From Desmospora activa DSM 45169 (lineage in GTDB: Bacteria; Bacillota; Bacilli; Thermoactinomycetales; DSM-45169), in assembly GCF_003046315.1 (NCBI RefSeq), contig NZ_PZZP01000003.1, positions 124,001 to 188,000 on the forward strand: a stretch of 64,000 bases of DNA, written 5' to 3'. Positions 7,937 through 18,758 of the stretch are shown in pieces (within the stretch, counting starts at the first letter, position 1; every line of letters starts with the position of its first letter). Made by a program: the position numbers and the translations under genes. Below the pieces are notes generated by a model. It was not told the DNA's origin, did not search any database, and was given only the letters and a program-made list of their open reading frames with translations.

Positions 7937-8452
7937 ATGGAATTCCATATGGAGCTTAAGCTGAAAAAGCCCATTCATACAGTAAAAAGAACAACCATTA
8001 GAAAACTATACGATGAAAAACTGGATGATGGACGATCAGTCATATTTGATATCTGCGAAATCTTTCATGAGACAGATGAAATCGACTTTATCGCTTATGG
8101 ATTTGGGTCTAATGATTGGTGTGTTGATTGCAGGTATGATCTTCCGGGCGTTATTGAGGAACTGCCAGATATCTTGGGTAAGCTTGATGCTGGAGACTAT
8201 GATTTTGTTTTAGACTTTTATGAGCAAGGAACCGAACGTGAAATTCAATTTGTGGATTGGGGCGATCATGTCGTTCTTATTTGTAAGAGTCGAACGAATT
8301 GGAAACCTGTACCTGATCGAATAAAGATGGAGAAAGATCGTGTCGACCATATCTTTCGCAACTTATATCGCCGCTTTTACGAATATGGTGAAGGGTTGTG
8401 CCCGGACTTGATCGCTCAACCGTTACGAGAATGGTTTAGGAAATGTAAATAA
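7937..8452 (+). CDS. Uncharacterised acidic soluble protein
   Basis: A 171-residue protein starting at the ATG at 7937, with TAGGGGG eight bases upstream. It has no signal peptide or membrane segment. It is rich in Asp/Glu and aromatics, with a central stretch running IDFIAYGFGSNDWCVDC then DYDFVLDFYEQGTE, and a basic C-terminus. I do not recognise the family. Small acidic proteins standing alone next to toxin clusters are often orphan immunity proteins, which is one possibility here given the neighbouring pilin-signal toxin. The composition is more AT-rich than the core genes. It is monocistronic: the next gene is convergent. Confidence 0.6.
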   Translation: MEFHMELKLKKPIHTVKRTTIRKLYDEKLDDGRSVIFDICEIFHETDEIDFIAYGFGSNDWCVDCRYDLPGVIEELPDILGKLDAGDYDFVLDFYEQGTEREIQFVDWGDHVVLICKSRTNWKPVPDRIKMEKDRVDHIFRNLYRRFYEYGEGLCPDLIAQPLREWFRKCK

Positions 8453-8723
8453 GAAATCTTCATCAATGAAGTAGATAACAGCAATCGTTGGACATAGCCC
8501 GGCGACCCTATTTGCTTCAACTTTTCTTCAGCCGAATCGCCTGCTTCAAGAGCGTTAGCCCATTAGTTGCAACAGCGGCAAAGACGTAAGAAGTCCGATA
8601 CCCGCTGCACCGGGGACCGGACTTAAACTAAGAACTAACCCTAGAAACACGGACCCGGTGACACGGATTCGTGCCTTTTAATTGTATATGCTTGCTTTCA
8701 TTTTATACGAGTATTCCGCCCCT
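8453..8723. other. Intergenic stretch with possible decayed membrane-protein fragment
   Basis: On the minus strand, positions about 8655-8565 translate as a hydrophobic segment (VFLGLVLSLSPVPGAAGIGL) that ends in a stop after about 30 codons. A neighbouring frame over 8595-8520 reads TNGLTLLKQAIRLKK before its own stop. This could be the remains of a frameshifted small membrane protein, or chance. No ribosome-binding site was found. Confidence 0.25.
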
Positions 8724-10478
8724 TCACTTCCCACCAATCCCAATCGCCGTGCCTTCCCTGCTGGAGTCGGCTGCACCGTAGTAGCGGCCGGTTTTGGGCT
8801 CGATCCAGATTGCGTTGACGTTGCCGATCTCCTGTGGAGCGGCGTCAAAACGGTGGCCTCGGGCTTCCAAGTCCGCGCGGACCGCGGCGGGGATGCCCAC
8901 TTCCCAGCGGATGTTGGGATAGGCATTGGTGTAGATGCGCGGCTCCTCGATTGCTTCTTTTAGATCCATGTCGTATACCAATACATTTAATATCGTCTGA
9001 GCGACAGAGGCGATGATGGTGGCGCCGCCTGGAGAACCGAGGGCCATCACTGGTTTGCCGTCCTTAAAGACTAAGGTCGGGGTCATGGAGCTCATGGGGC
9101 GCTTTCCCGGTTGCACTTCATTGGGACCGCCGGGACGGGCGTCAAAATCGGTGAGCTCATTGTTTAGCATGATGCCGGTCCCTTCTGCCATAATGCCGGT
9201 GCCAAAAAGCTGCTCAATCGTAGTAGTGTAGGAGACGACATTGCCCCAGCGATCCGCCACGGTAAAATGGGTGGTTTCGCCGATGGGACGATCATCGGAT
9301 TGCACTGATGGTTCTCCTGCGAAAGAACTCTGTTGGAATTGCCATGGGTTGCCCGGTTTGACTTCAGGATTAGCCCGCTCCAGCTCGATCTGGGTTGCCC
9401 GCTCCGACAGATAGTCGGGGTTGAGCATCCCTTGTTGCGGTACATCCACAAACTCTGGATCCCCAATATAGGCACCGCGATCCGCATAGGCGAGACGACT
9501 AGCTTCAGCGAAAAGATGATATTTTTCCGGAGAGCGAACATCGTATTGGCCGATATCCCGCTGTTCCAGCTTATTGAGGATCTGTAGAACCGTAATCCCG
9601 CCGGAGCTGGGTGGGGGCATGGTCACAATCTCGTAACCCTGAAAGCGGCCGCGCACCGGCTCATCGATCGTCAGGCGGTAGTCGGCTAAATCTTCTGCTG
9701 TCATAGTTCCGCCGTACTCCTGTACGGTAGCGGTGATCGCTTCACCGACTTCACCCTGATAAAAAGCGTGTGCGCCGTTTGTTTGGATGGTGCGGAAGGT
9801 TTGGGCTAAATCTTTTTGCACCAGTTTATCCCCGGCTTGTAGCGGCTCTCCCCCAGGAAGGAAGACATCCTTGGCCTCAGAGCGGGAGAGCTTCTCCTGG
9901 TGATCCTGAATCGCCCGCGCTAGGACACCGTTGACGCGCACCCCTTTTTCCGCCATCGTGATCGAAGGTTGAATCAGCTCAGCCAGCGGCTGGGTGCCCC
10001 ATTTTTGCAATGCTGTCTCCAACCCCATCAGAGTGCCGGGCACACCGATAGCATTGCCGTGAGTGGATCGCTCCGCAAAAGGAATAATTCTGCCGTTCTC
10101 ATCCAAAAACATATCCGGCGTCGCCCCTGCCGGTGCCCGTTCGCGACTGTCGACGATGGTCACCTGATCTGTCTTTTTCTCGTAAACCATCATAAAACCA
10201 CCCCCACCGATGCCAGACATCATCGGCTCCGACACCTGCAGGGCAAATTGGATGGCCACGGCGGCATCGACGGCATTGCCGCCTTTGCGCAATACATCGG
10301 CTCCCACTTTAGACGCTTCTGCTGTCGCTGTCACCACCATTCCATCGCGACCGACATCCACCTGCTTGTCACCGGGATGAGGGGGTTTTCCTGCAGCGGC
10401 GACTCCGGGCAGCGCAAGCGCAAAAAGCAACGATAAGACCGACACCCACAAAATGATGCGCTGTTGAAACGGACCCAT
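8724..10478 (-). CDS. ggt: Gamma-glutamyltransferase
   Basis: A 584-residue secreted proenzyme that cleaves glutathione and transfers gamma-glutamyl groups. The start is the ATG at 10478 behind AAGGAG; upstream codons in the same frame are not needed. Residues 1 to about 29 form a signal peptide ending in VAAA. The autoprocessing nucleophile is the first Thr of TTHFTV, about residue 402, which would begin the small subunit. The SPGGATII oxyanion and substrate loop and the PSSGG motif are present, so the enzyme looks intact. It is monocistronic and divergent from the phosphodiesterase gene. In spore formers the enzyme is used for glutathione salvage or poly-gamma-glutamate breakdown; which applies here cannot be told. 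Confidence 0.95.
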   Translation of the reverse strand: MGPFQQRIILWVSVLSLLFALALPGVAAAGKPPHPGDKQVDVGRDGMVVTATAEASKVGADVLRKGGNAVDAAVAIQFALQVSEPMMSGIGGGGFMMVYEKKTDQVTIVDSRERAPAGATPDMFLDENGRIIPFAERSTHGNAIGVPGTLMGLETALQKWGTQPLAELIQPSITMAEKGVRVNGVLARAIQDHQEKLSRSEAKDVFLPGGEPLQAGDKLVQKDLAQTFRTIQTNGAHAFYQGEVGEAITATVQEYGGTMTAEDLADYRLTIDEPVRGRFQGYEIVTMPPPSSGGITVLQILNKLEQRDIGQYDVRSPEKYHLFAEASRLAYADRGAYIGDPEFVDVPQQGMLNPDYLSERATQIELERANPEVKPGNPWQFQQSSFAGEPSVQSDDRPIGETTHFTVADRWGNVVSYTTTIEQLFGTGIMAEGTGIMLNNELTDFDARPGGPNEVQPGKRPMSSMTPTLVFKDGKPVMALGSPGGATIIASVAQTILNVLVYDMDLKEAIEEPRIYTNAYPNIRWEVGIPAAVRADLEARGHRFDAAPQEIGNVNAIWIEPKTGRYYGAADSSREGTAIGIGGK

Positions 10479-10732
10479 ATGATCGCTCCTTTTTTGGTGG
10501 TTTATTTGGCGGTTACACAATTGGACACCCCTTCGGGATTTGTCCAATATTACCCTACCCTCCCATCTTGGGTTTATCAGCGTGCTTTTATCAACATCTC
10601 TCTTTTAATATTTCCACTATTTTGTTTCGACAGCGATGGCTGCCATCCTTTTTCTACATCCTTTTGCCACATAAACAAAACCTTCCCGTGCATCCTAAGC
10701 GAGATGTGATCGATGTACCGGGAGGAAAAGGG

Positions 10733-11668
10733 ATGATGACGACGAATGGGAAACCGCTGATTTCATGGGGAATCAAAGCGATAACCTGGGTGGCGGCAGG
10801 GTTGCTGGCCGCGCAAACAGGATGGGGACATTTTGGAGTTGCAGATGCTCGTGCCATTTATCCCTCCCCCGCCGCCTCGGTGGAAAACATCGCCCATCGG
10901 GGTGCCTCGGGGCATGCACCAGAGTCGACGCTGTCCGCCTTTCGCCTTGCCGTCCGCATGGGGGCGGATCGGGTTGAATTGGATGTGCAGCAGTCACGAG
11001 ACGGGGAGCTGATGACGATCCATGACAGCACTCTTGATCGCACCACCGATGGCCACGGCAAGGTGCGGGAACACGATCGTGCCCAGCTGAAACGGTTGGA
11101 TGCCGGTGCATGGTTTAAAAATAAACATCCTCAACACCGCATTGATTATCAGGATGCCCGTATCCCCACCTTGGATGAAGTGTTGCATTCACTGGGAACA
11201 GAGGGCCGCTATTGTATTGAGATCAAAGAAGGGCTACCGACAAACACAGCGGATCAGGTGTTGGCAACATTGTCTCGTCACCAATTGCTTCAAACCCAAT
11301 CACCAGAGCAGGTGATCATCCAATCCTTTGATCCCGCCGTTCTCAAACAAATCCATCAAAAACACCCCGAACTCACCCTCATCCAGCTGATCCACTATCG
11401 TCAGGCGGGGTCCCTCTCCCGCGGAGGGTTGCAACGCATCGCCACCTATGCGGACGGAATCGGCTTTCACCATCGCCGCATGGAGCGGGAGGATATTCGT
11501 CGCGCCCATCGCGAAGGGTTGCGTATCCACGCCTACACGGTCAACCAAAAAAAGAAAATGCGCCGACTACTGGACTGGGACGTAGATGCCATCTGTACCG
11601 ATTTCCCCGATCGGTTGCGGGAGGTAAAGCGGGAACAACTTATGGATAAGCCCATTTCGGAGAGATGA
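10733..11668 (+). CDS. Secreted glycerophosphodiester phosphodiesterase
   Basis: A 311-residue GDPD-family enzyme that hydrolyses glycerophosphodiesters from phospholipids or teichoic acids to glycerol-3-phosphate and an alcohol. GGAGG lies seven bases before the ATG at 10733. The N-terminus is a signal peptide (hydrophobic around WVAAGLLAAQTGW, ending near ADARA). The catalytic core begins with the family signature IAHRGASGHAPESTLSAF, followed by ELDVQQSRDGELMTIHDSTL with the metal ligands E and D and the second catalytic His. The C-terminal part shows the expected DAICTDFPD end of the barrel. It stands alone between ggt (divergent) and pepF (same strand, about 300 bases away). Confidence 0.93.
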   Translation: MMTTNGKPLISWGIKAITWVAAGLLAAQTGWGHFGVADARAIYPSPAASVENIAHRGASGHAPESTLSAFRLAVRMGADRVELDVQQSRDGELMTIHDSTLDRTTDGHGKVREHDRAQLKRLDAGAWFKNKHPQHRIDYQDARIPTLDEVLHSLGTEGRYCIEIKEGLPTNTADQVLATLSRHQLLQTQSPEQVIIQSFDPAVLKQIHQKHPELTLIQLIHYRQAGSLSRGGLQRIATYADGIGFHHRRMEREDIRRAHREGLRIHAYTVNQKKKMRRLLDWDVDAICTDFPDRLREVKREQLMDKPISER

Positions 11669-11728
11669 GTCGTTCCCCTTAGTGGTCATCGCTTCCATCA
11701 TGATGGATTTCCTTCTGTGCGACTCGAG

Positions 11729-11866
11729 CCACGCATAGCGTGACCCAGGAACGAAGTGACCAAGGAGAGACTTGTGCTCTGGAGTGCAAAGCGAGACCCA
11801 GGTGACCGAGGCGAGACTTGTGCTTTGGAGTCATGAAGCGAAGGCGGAAGTCCACTCCCGAACGCC
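11729..11866. repeat. Dispersed intergenic repeat, copy 1 (double unit)
   Basis: Two related units stand in tandem. One reads GAGACTTGTGCTCTGGAGTG; the second reads GAGACTTGTGCTTTGGAGT. Each is next to GCGAGACCCAGGTGACC-like sequence. The reverse complement of the core (CTCCAAAGCACAAGTCTC) recurs near 51180 and 57790. It is non-coding and fills most of the gap between the phosphodiesterase gene and pepF. Confidence 0.7.
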
Positions 11867-11976
11867 CGAACAACCTTTGTTGATGGGCACTAGTTTATCA
11901 CGGTGATTCCCTCCTTAGTTCTGATCTTGTATAATTGATTAGAAAGACGAAATATTTCATTTGGGGAGGGGACTTC

Positions 11977-13791
11977 GTGGAAAAAACAGTTGAAAAAAGA
12001 TGGACACGGGCCGAAGTGCCGACAGAACTTACCTGGAAACTGGAGGATCTATTTCCCTCGCGCGAGGACTGGGAAGCGGAATTGACGGCGATTGAGCAGG
12101 GCATCGCTGAAATCACAGTCTTTAAAGGGAAGCTGCATAAAGGAGCAAAAACGCTGCTCGCTTGCTTAGAGGCACGGGAAAAGGTTTGGATCCGCTTTAT
12201 ACAGGCCGCAACTTATTCTCATCTCAAAAAAACAGGAGACCTGACAGACCCGGTCAATCAAGCCGATTCCTCCCGGGTGGCAACGTTACAAGCTAAGATG
12301 AACGCCGAGCTGTCCTTTATTCAATCCGAAATTTTGGCACTCCCCGAAGCGGACATTCACTCCTATCTATCAGCGGAAAAAGGGTTGGAGCCTTTTCGGA
12401 AAATGCTGACCGAGATCTTGGAATTGAAGCCACACCAGCTTTTGCCGCAAACAGAGGAAGCCTTGGCTGCATTGGGGGAAGTACACGACGCTCCCTATAA
12501 AATTTACAATATGGCGAAGCTGGCCGATATGCAGTTTGATCCGATCACCGATCAGGAGGGCAACTCACTTTCAAACTCTTTTGCCCTATTTGAAGGCCGA
12601 TATGAGTTTTTCCCCGATACCGACATTCGCAGAAAAGCGTATGATTCGTTTGTATCGACGCTGCAACAATACAAAAACACCTTTGCCGCCACCTATGAAA
12701 CGGAAGTGAAGCGACAGGTCACGCTGTCCCGCCTGCGCAAGTATGAATCGGTCACCCATATGTTGCTGCAACCGCAGCAGGTAACCTTAGAAATGTATCA
12801 CAACCAGCTGGACGTCATTAAAAATGAGCTGGCCCCTCATATGCGTAAATATGCGGATCTAAAGAAAAAGGTGCTCGGACTGGAACAGATGCGTTTCTGC
12901 GATTTAAAAGTTCCGCTGGACCAGGATTTTAGCCCTAAAACCTCATTTGCAGACGCGAGTGAAATCATCCTTGAAGCTTTAAAGGTGATGGGGCCGGAAT
13001 ATTCACAAATCATGGAAACGGCGCTATCGGAGCGATGGGTGGATCAAGCGGATAATATCGGCAAATCAACCGGCGCATTCTGTTCCAGCCCCTACGGCAG
13101 CCATCCCTATATCTTGATCACTTGGACGGATACGATGCGGGACGCCTTTACTCTGGCGCATGAATTGGGCCATGCCGGACATTTTTATCTGGCCAATCAC
13201 CATCAACGCGTCATGAATGTGCGACCGTCGCTCTATTTTGTAGAAGCTCCCTCTACCATGAACGAAATGCTGCTAGCTCAACACCTTTTTGCGAAAACGA
13301 ATGATCCTAAGATGAAGCGCTGGGTAATCAATCAGCTGATGGGCACCTACTACCATAATTTTGTCACCCATCTGCTGGAGGGTGAATATCAACGCCGGGT
13401 GTATCAATTGGCTGAGCAAGGGGCTGCCTTGACCGCAGTCACTCTCAGTGAACAGAAGCGGAACGTGTTGACCGAGTTTTGGGGTGAACATACCGAAATC
13501 GATGAAGGAGCAAGCTTAACCTGGATGCGCCAGCCTCATTACTACATGGGCTTATATCCCTATACCTACTCCGCTGGGTTAACCGTCTCCACCCTGGTAT
13601 CGCAAAAGATTAAACAAGAGGGGCAGCCGGCTGTGGACAAATGGCTGCAAGCTCTAAAAGCAGGCGGCACCATGAAACCGCAAGAGCTGCTAAATCATGT
13701 CGGTGTCGATATGTCCACCGACGAGCCGATTCGGCAGGCAGTGGCCTATGTCGGCACATTGGTGGATGAGCTGGAAGCGTTATATAAATAA
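11977..13791 (+). CDS. pepF: Oligoendopeptidase F
   Basis: A 604-residue cytoplasmic M3-family zinc peptidase that degrades oligopeptides. The HEXXH zinc site is HELGH at residues 395-399, with the downstream Glu ligand in the PSTMNEML segment. The GTG at 11977 is chosen because GGGGAGGGG stands just before it; an upstream ATG in frame lacks such a site. Its length matches the family. It is followed directly by a strong intrinsic terminator, so it forms a single-gene unit. Confidence 0.95.
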   Translation: MEKTVEKRWTRAEVPTELTWKLEDLFPSREDWEAELTAIEQGIAEITVFKGKLHKGAKTLLACLEAREKVWIRFIQAATYSHLKKTGDLTDPVNQADSSRVATLQAKMNAELSFIQSEILALPEADIHSYLSAEKGLEPFRKMLTEILELKPHQLLPQTEEALAALGEVHDAPYKIYNMAKLADMQFDPITDQEGNSLSNSFALFEGRYEFFPDTDIRRKAYDSFVSTLQQYKNTFAATYETEVKRQVTLSRLRKYESVTHMLLQPQQVTLEMYHNQLDVIKNELAPHMRKYADLKKKVLGLEQMRFCDLKVPLDQDFSPKTSFADASEIILEALKVMGPEYSQIMETALSERWVDQADNIGKSTGAFCSSPYGSHPYILITWTDTMRDAFTLAHELGHAGHFYLANHHQRVMNVRPSLYFVEAPSTMNEMLLAQHLFAKTNDPKMKRWVINQLMGTYYHNFVTHLLEGEYQRRVYQLAEQGAALTAVTLSEQKRNVLTEFWGEHTEIDEGASLTWMRQPHYYMGLYPYTYSAGLTVSTLVSQKIKQEGQPAVDKWLQALKAGGTMKPQELLNHVGVDMSTDEPIRQAVAYVGTLVDELEALYK

Positions 13792-13797
13792 AAAGTT

Positions 13798-13835
13798 AAC
13801 CCGTGGGGTTTGCGATCCCCCACGGGTTGTTTTTA
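13798..13835 (+). terminator. Intrinsic terminator of pepF
   Basis: Stem AACCCGTGGGG paired with CCCCACGGGTT, followed by GTTTTTAT, starting six bases after the pepF stop codon. Confidence 0.9.
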
Positions 13836-13868
13836 TATCAGATATCATTTGGAAAAAATAAGTCCCTG

Positions 13869-14141
13869 TCACATCATTTTTCTTCTACGAATCTCTTCAG
13901 TATCGCTTTCCTCTTTATAACCGACAATGCGGGAGTATGTAATAATGCCCCCACAAAGCGTTGTAACCAACACATAATATAAAAAACGAGGAGACCATAG
14001 AATCCCTAAGATTACACCGGCCAAGGAGATGGACAGGAACACGCGTCGCACCCGCCGACTCGCCCTTCCCTCCAACCCCAGGTAACCGATCAATCCACCG
14101 GTCATGAAGAAGGCGAGTATCCCATCGACGATCACCCGCAT
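13869..14141 (-). CDS. Small membrane protein of unknown function
   Basis: A 90-residue protein with about three hydrophobic segments (VDGILAFFMTGGLIGYLGL, FLSISLAGVILGIL, FLYYVLVTTLCGGII) and a charged C-terminal tail (KEESDTEEIRRRKMM). The ATG at 14141 has GAGGGGGGA immediately upstream. It follows lysS on the same strand, but a terminator hairpin separates them. I do not recognise the family. Confidence 0.6.
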   Translation of the reverse strand: MRVIVDGILAFFMTGGLIGYLGLEGRASRRVRRVFLSISLAGVILGILWSPRFLYYVLVTTLCGGIITYSRIVGYKEESDTEEIRRRKMM

Positions 14142-14177
14142 TCCCCCCTCAACCCCGCTGATTTTTCTATCGCTGTC

Positions 14178-14218
14178 GAAAAAATCCCCCCGCAACTGTT
14201 GCGAGGGGCGTTTTTTCG
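14178..14218 (-). terminator. Intrinsic terminator of lysS
   Basis: A hairpin of CCCCTCGCAA and TTGCGGGGGG type with runs of T on both outer sides (ATTTTTTC read on the minus strand, CGTTTTTTC on the plus strand), so it can act in both directions. It lies 24 bases after the lysS stop. Confidence 0.85.
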
Positions 14219-14241
14219 ATCGATATCATCGATGCCATTTT

Positions 14242-15762
<1,521 letters not shown>

Positions 15763-15973
15763 TCACTCCGTTCCACGGTCTTGCTTGTCTATTCGTGCCC
15801 CGTTGCAAAAAGTTGTTCTTGATACGATTTAGCGCATGGGCACTTGTACCAATTCTCAGCAACAAATGCCCTTCGCTCACAAAAATCCCCTCTGTAACTA
15901 TAAATTGCTCGTATCATCAACAAGGCTAGTCTCTGAAAGAAACAGGGCTAGTCTCTGATCGTCATATTTACAA

Positions 15974-16984
15974 TCAAGCCGGCATATCCCGCTCCTGTTT
16001 TTGCTGACGGGTCTCCCACTCATCCACAAATCCCAGCAATACCGCCGCCATGCCGTCACGGGTAACCTGGCGGTTGACTTCATCTTTCACCTTGGCCGCC
16101 CCGCGCATGCCGCGCAGATACCAGGTGGCATGTTTGCGCATCTCGCGGACGGCTACCTCTTCCCCGCGCAAACGGATCAACCGGTCCATATGCAAAAGGG
16201 CGATCTCGATCTTTTCCCGTGGAGCCGGTTCCGGCAACAGTTCGCCGTTGGTCAGGTAATGGATGGTTCGGTACAACATCCACGGGTTGCCCAATGCCGC
16301 CCGTCCAATCATCACCCCGTCACAGCCGGTGGTGGCCAACATCCGCTCAGCGTCCTCCGGGCTAGTGACATCGCCGTTGCCGATCACCGGGATACCGACG
16401 GCTTCCTTCACCTGGCGGATAATGTCCCAATCCGCTTTGCCGGTATACATCTGTACACGGGTGCGTCCATGGACGGCGACGGCCTGACCACCAGCGCGCT
16501 CCACCGCCTGCGCATTTTGCACCGCATAGATATGCTCGTCATCCCACCCGATCCGCATCTTCACCGTCACCGGTTTGCTGACGGCAGCCACGACAGCGGA
16601 AACGATCTCCTCGATTTTATCAGGATCGAGCAACAGGCGTGCCCCCGCCTCACATTTGGTCACTTTGGGTACGGGGCAACCCATGTTGATATCGATAATG
16701 TCGGCGTTGGTCTGCTGATCGACGATCTTGGCCGCTTCCACCAAAGTTTCCTTATCCCCGCCGACGATTTGTAGGCTTAACGGTTTTTCCCGCTCATCCA
16801 CCAACAGCATCTGCTGAGTGCGCCGGTTGCCGCTCAAGATAGCGCGGTCGCTCACCATCTCGGCACAGACCAAGCCACAGCCAAATTCTTTGGCAATCAG
16901 GCGGAAAGCGGGATTACACACCCCGGCCATCGGAGCTAGTACCACATTGTTGTTCGTTTCCACCGGACCGATTTTTAGTTTCAT
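15974..16984 (-). CDS. dusB: tRNA-dihydrouridine synthase B
   Basis: A 336-residue flavoenzyme that reduces uridines in the tRNA D-loop. The N-terminal TIM barrel contains [16 protein letters not shown], the [10 protein letters not shown] segment with the catalytic Cys, and [12 protein letters not shown] with [12 protein letters not shown] for FMN phosphate binding. The C-terminal helical domain binds tRNA. The ATG at 16984 overlaps the folK stop by four bases (ATGA), so the two are translationally coupled. It is the last gene of the folate cluster, as in B. subtilis. Confidence 0.95.
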   Translation of the reverse strand: MKLKIGPVETNNNVVLAPMAGVCNPAFRLIAKEFGCGLVCAEMVSDRAILSGNRRTQQMLLVDEREKPLSLQIVGGDKETLVEAAKIVDQQTNADIIDINMGCPVPKVTKCEAGARLLLDPDKIEEIVSAVVAAVSKPVTVKMRIGWDDEHIYAVQNAQAVERAGGQAVAVHGRTRVQMYTGKADWDIIRQVKEAVGIPVIGNGDVTSPEDAERMLATTGCDGVMIGRAALGNPWMLYRTIHYLTNGELLPEPAPREKIEIALLHMDRLIRLRGEEVAVREMRKHATWYLRGMRGAAKVKDEVNRQVTRDGMAAVLLGFVDEWETRQQKQERDMPA

Positions 16985-17523
16985 GTTTTTTTCACCCCTC
17001 CTTTTTTCGCAATCGCAAGATCCGGCCCCCATTGGTGGGGATGGAGCCGAACTCCTTCCTTATCGCCCAACACTTGCAGCCACTCTCCTACCGTCCTGCC
17101 TGTCGGCGGAATCACAACATCCAGGGCGATCTCCGCCAGCGGGATCAGCACAAACGCTCGCTCCGTCATGCGCGGATGGGGAACGGTCAACTGGGGTTCA
17201 CTAATTACTTCATGATCCAGCAACAATAAGTCCAAATCGATCGTGCGCGGACCCCAGCGGATCGTTCGTACACGATGGAGCTTTCGCTCCACCTGCAACA
17301 TCGCCTCCAACAATTCCCGCGGGGAGAGGGATGTTCTCACCTCGGCACATACATTGAGAAAATCGGGCTGCTCCAACAGGCCGACGGGAGCCGTTTCATA
17401 GATACCGGAAACCTGTGCCACTTCCATTTGCTCATGCCGATCGAGATGGATCAACGCTTCTTTTAAATTGGTCTTCCGTTGGCCCAAGTTGGTACCTAAG
17501 CCGATATACGCCCGCCGAATCAT
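16981..17523 (-). CDS. folK: 6-hydroxymethyl-7,8-dihydropterin pyrophosphokinase
   Basis: A 180-residue HPPK that transfers pyrophosphate from ATP to hydroxymethyldihydropterin in folate synthesis. Family hallmarks are YIGLGTNLG near the start, the [15 protein letters not shown] loop with the two metal-binding aspartates, and [19 protein letters not shown]. It overlaps folB by four bases upstream and dusB by four bases downstream, indicating tight translational coupling. Confidence 0.97.
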   Translation of the reverse strand: MIRRAYIGLGTNLGQRKTNLKEALIHLDRHEQMEVAQVSGIYETAPVGLLEQPDFLNVCAEVRTSLSPRELLEAMLQVERKLHRVRTIRWGPRTIDLDLLLLDHEVISEPQLTVPHPRMTERAFVLIPLAEIALDVVIPPTGRTVGEWLQVLGDKEGVRLHPHQWGPDLAIAKKGGVKKT

Positions 17524-17882
17524 GAACGTCCCCGGCGGATATCGACGCCAACGGCGCGGTAATGCCCCGGAATGGGTGGATCCGGTTTGGTCACCTTTAC
17601 CCGCACTTCCTGCAATAGTGGAAAATCGGACAGTAACCGGGCAGCTACCCGCTCCGCCACCGTTTCTACCAAAGTATGCGTTTGATCCTCCACTTCCGTT
17701 TTTACCGCTTGATATACCTCAGCATAGTTGATGGTTTTCTCCAAATCATCAGTGGCCGCAGCGGGAGCCAGATCCAGTTTCAGCTCCAGGTCGACGAGGA
17801 AGCGTTGCCCCAGCTTGTTTTCCTCGGCAAATGCGCCATGATATGCGTAAAAAGCGATGCTTTCAAAAAAGATGGTATCCAA
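17520..17882 (-). CDS. folB: Dihydroneopterin aldolase
   Basis: A 120-residue aldolase that converts dihydroneopterin to hydroxymethyldihydropterin and glycolaldehyde. The family pattern is present: FESIAFYAYHGAFAEENKLGQRF with the substrate-contacting residues, NYAEVYQAVK, and a KVTKPDPPIPGHYRAVGV end. It overlaps folK by four bases and starts 12 bases after folP. Confidence 0.96.
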   Translation of the reverse strand: MDTIFFESIAFYAYHGAFAEENKLGQRFLVDLELKLDLAPAAATDDLEKTINYAEVYQAVKTEVEDQTHTLVETVAERVAARLLSDFPLLQEVRVKVTKPDPPIPGHYRAVGVDIRRGRS

Positions 17883-17894
17883 GGAAACGCCTCC

Positions 17895-18746
17895 TTAAAC
17901 CCGTGCCCGCACCATGGCATCGGTCATCCGGGCCACCCGTACCATGGCGCGAACATCGTGGACACGGACAATGCCACAACCCTTGGCGATGCCCAAGGTA
18001 ACCGTCGCTCCCGTCCCCTCCACTCGCTCGTCCACAGGCAGGTCGAGAGCGATCCCCACCATCGATTTGCGACTGGTACCTAACAACACCGGATAGCCGA
18101 GGTCAACGATTGACTCCAGCTGCGCCATCACTTGCAAATTTTCTTCATAACTTTTGGCAAATCCAATGCCGGGGTCCAAAATGATGCGCTCCGCTTTTAC
18201 ACCAGCGGCCTGGGCGATGGCTACACTCTCCAGCAGATCGCGTCGAATGTCGGCGATCAGGTCGGTGTAGACGGGATGTTCCCGATTGTGCATCAAAATC
18301 ACTGGCACATCTAGCTCCGCCGCCACTTGTGCCATATCGGGATCTTTTTTAAAGCCCCACACATCATTGATCATGTGCGCCCCCGCCTGAATCGCCTGCC
18401 AGGCCACTTCCGCCTTATAGGTATCAATCGAGAGCGGGCGATCGATCGTTGGTGCCAGCGCCTCGATGATGGGAATCACCCGCGACAACTCCTCCTCCTG
18501 GGAGACTAGTGTCGCTTGTGGACGGGTGGATTCACCACCCACATCAATGATATCCGCCCCCGCAGCCACCATTTCCCGGGCATGGGCCAGCGCCTGCTCG
18601 ATCCGGTCATAGCGGCCGCCATCGGAAAAGGAATCAGGAGTGACATTTAAAATCCCCATCACCAGCGTACGCTCATGTAGTGGTAACGAATACGGCCCCA
18701 CCTGTAGCGGCTTGTGGCCAATTTCAGTTGTGTGCAGTGTCATCAT
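17895..18746 (-). CDS. folP: Dihydropteroate synthase
   Basis: A 283-residue TIM-barrel enzyme that condenses p-aminobenzoate with hydroxymethyldihydropterin pyrophosphate; it is the sulfonamide target. Visible signatures are MGILNVTPDSFSDGG, DIIDVGGESTRP, LSIDTYKAEVA and the C-terminal RVHDVRAM. AAGGAG precedes the first of two ATGs by seven bases. It follows pabA by 12 bases in the same operon. Confidence 0.97.
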   Translation of the reverse strand: MMTLHTTEIGHKPLQVGPYSLPLHERTLVMGILNVTPDSFSDGGRYDRIEQALAHAREMVAAGADIIDVGGESTRPQATLVSQEEELSRVIPIIEALAPTIDRPLSIDTYKAEVAWQAIQAGAHMINDVWGFKKDPDMAQVAAELDVPVILMHNREHPVYTDLIADIRRDLLESVAIAQAAGVKAERIILDPGIGFAKSYEENLQVMAQLESIVDLGYPVLLGTSRKSMVGIALDLPVDERVEGTGATVTLGIAKGCGIVRVHDVRAMVRVARMTDAMVRARV

Positions 18747-18758
18747 ACAAAAGCTCCT

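Noticed and set aside
16001-16774. Plus-strand open frame opposite dusB
   Set aside because: Antisense shadow with His/Arg-rich composition and no ribosome-binding site.
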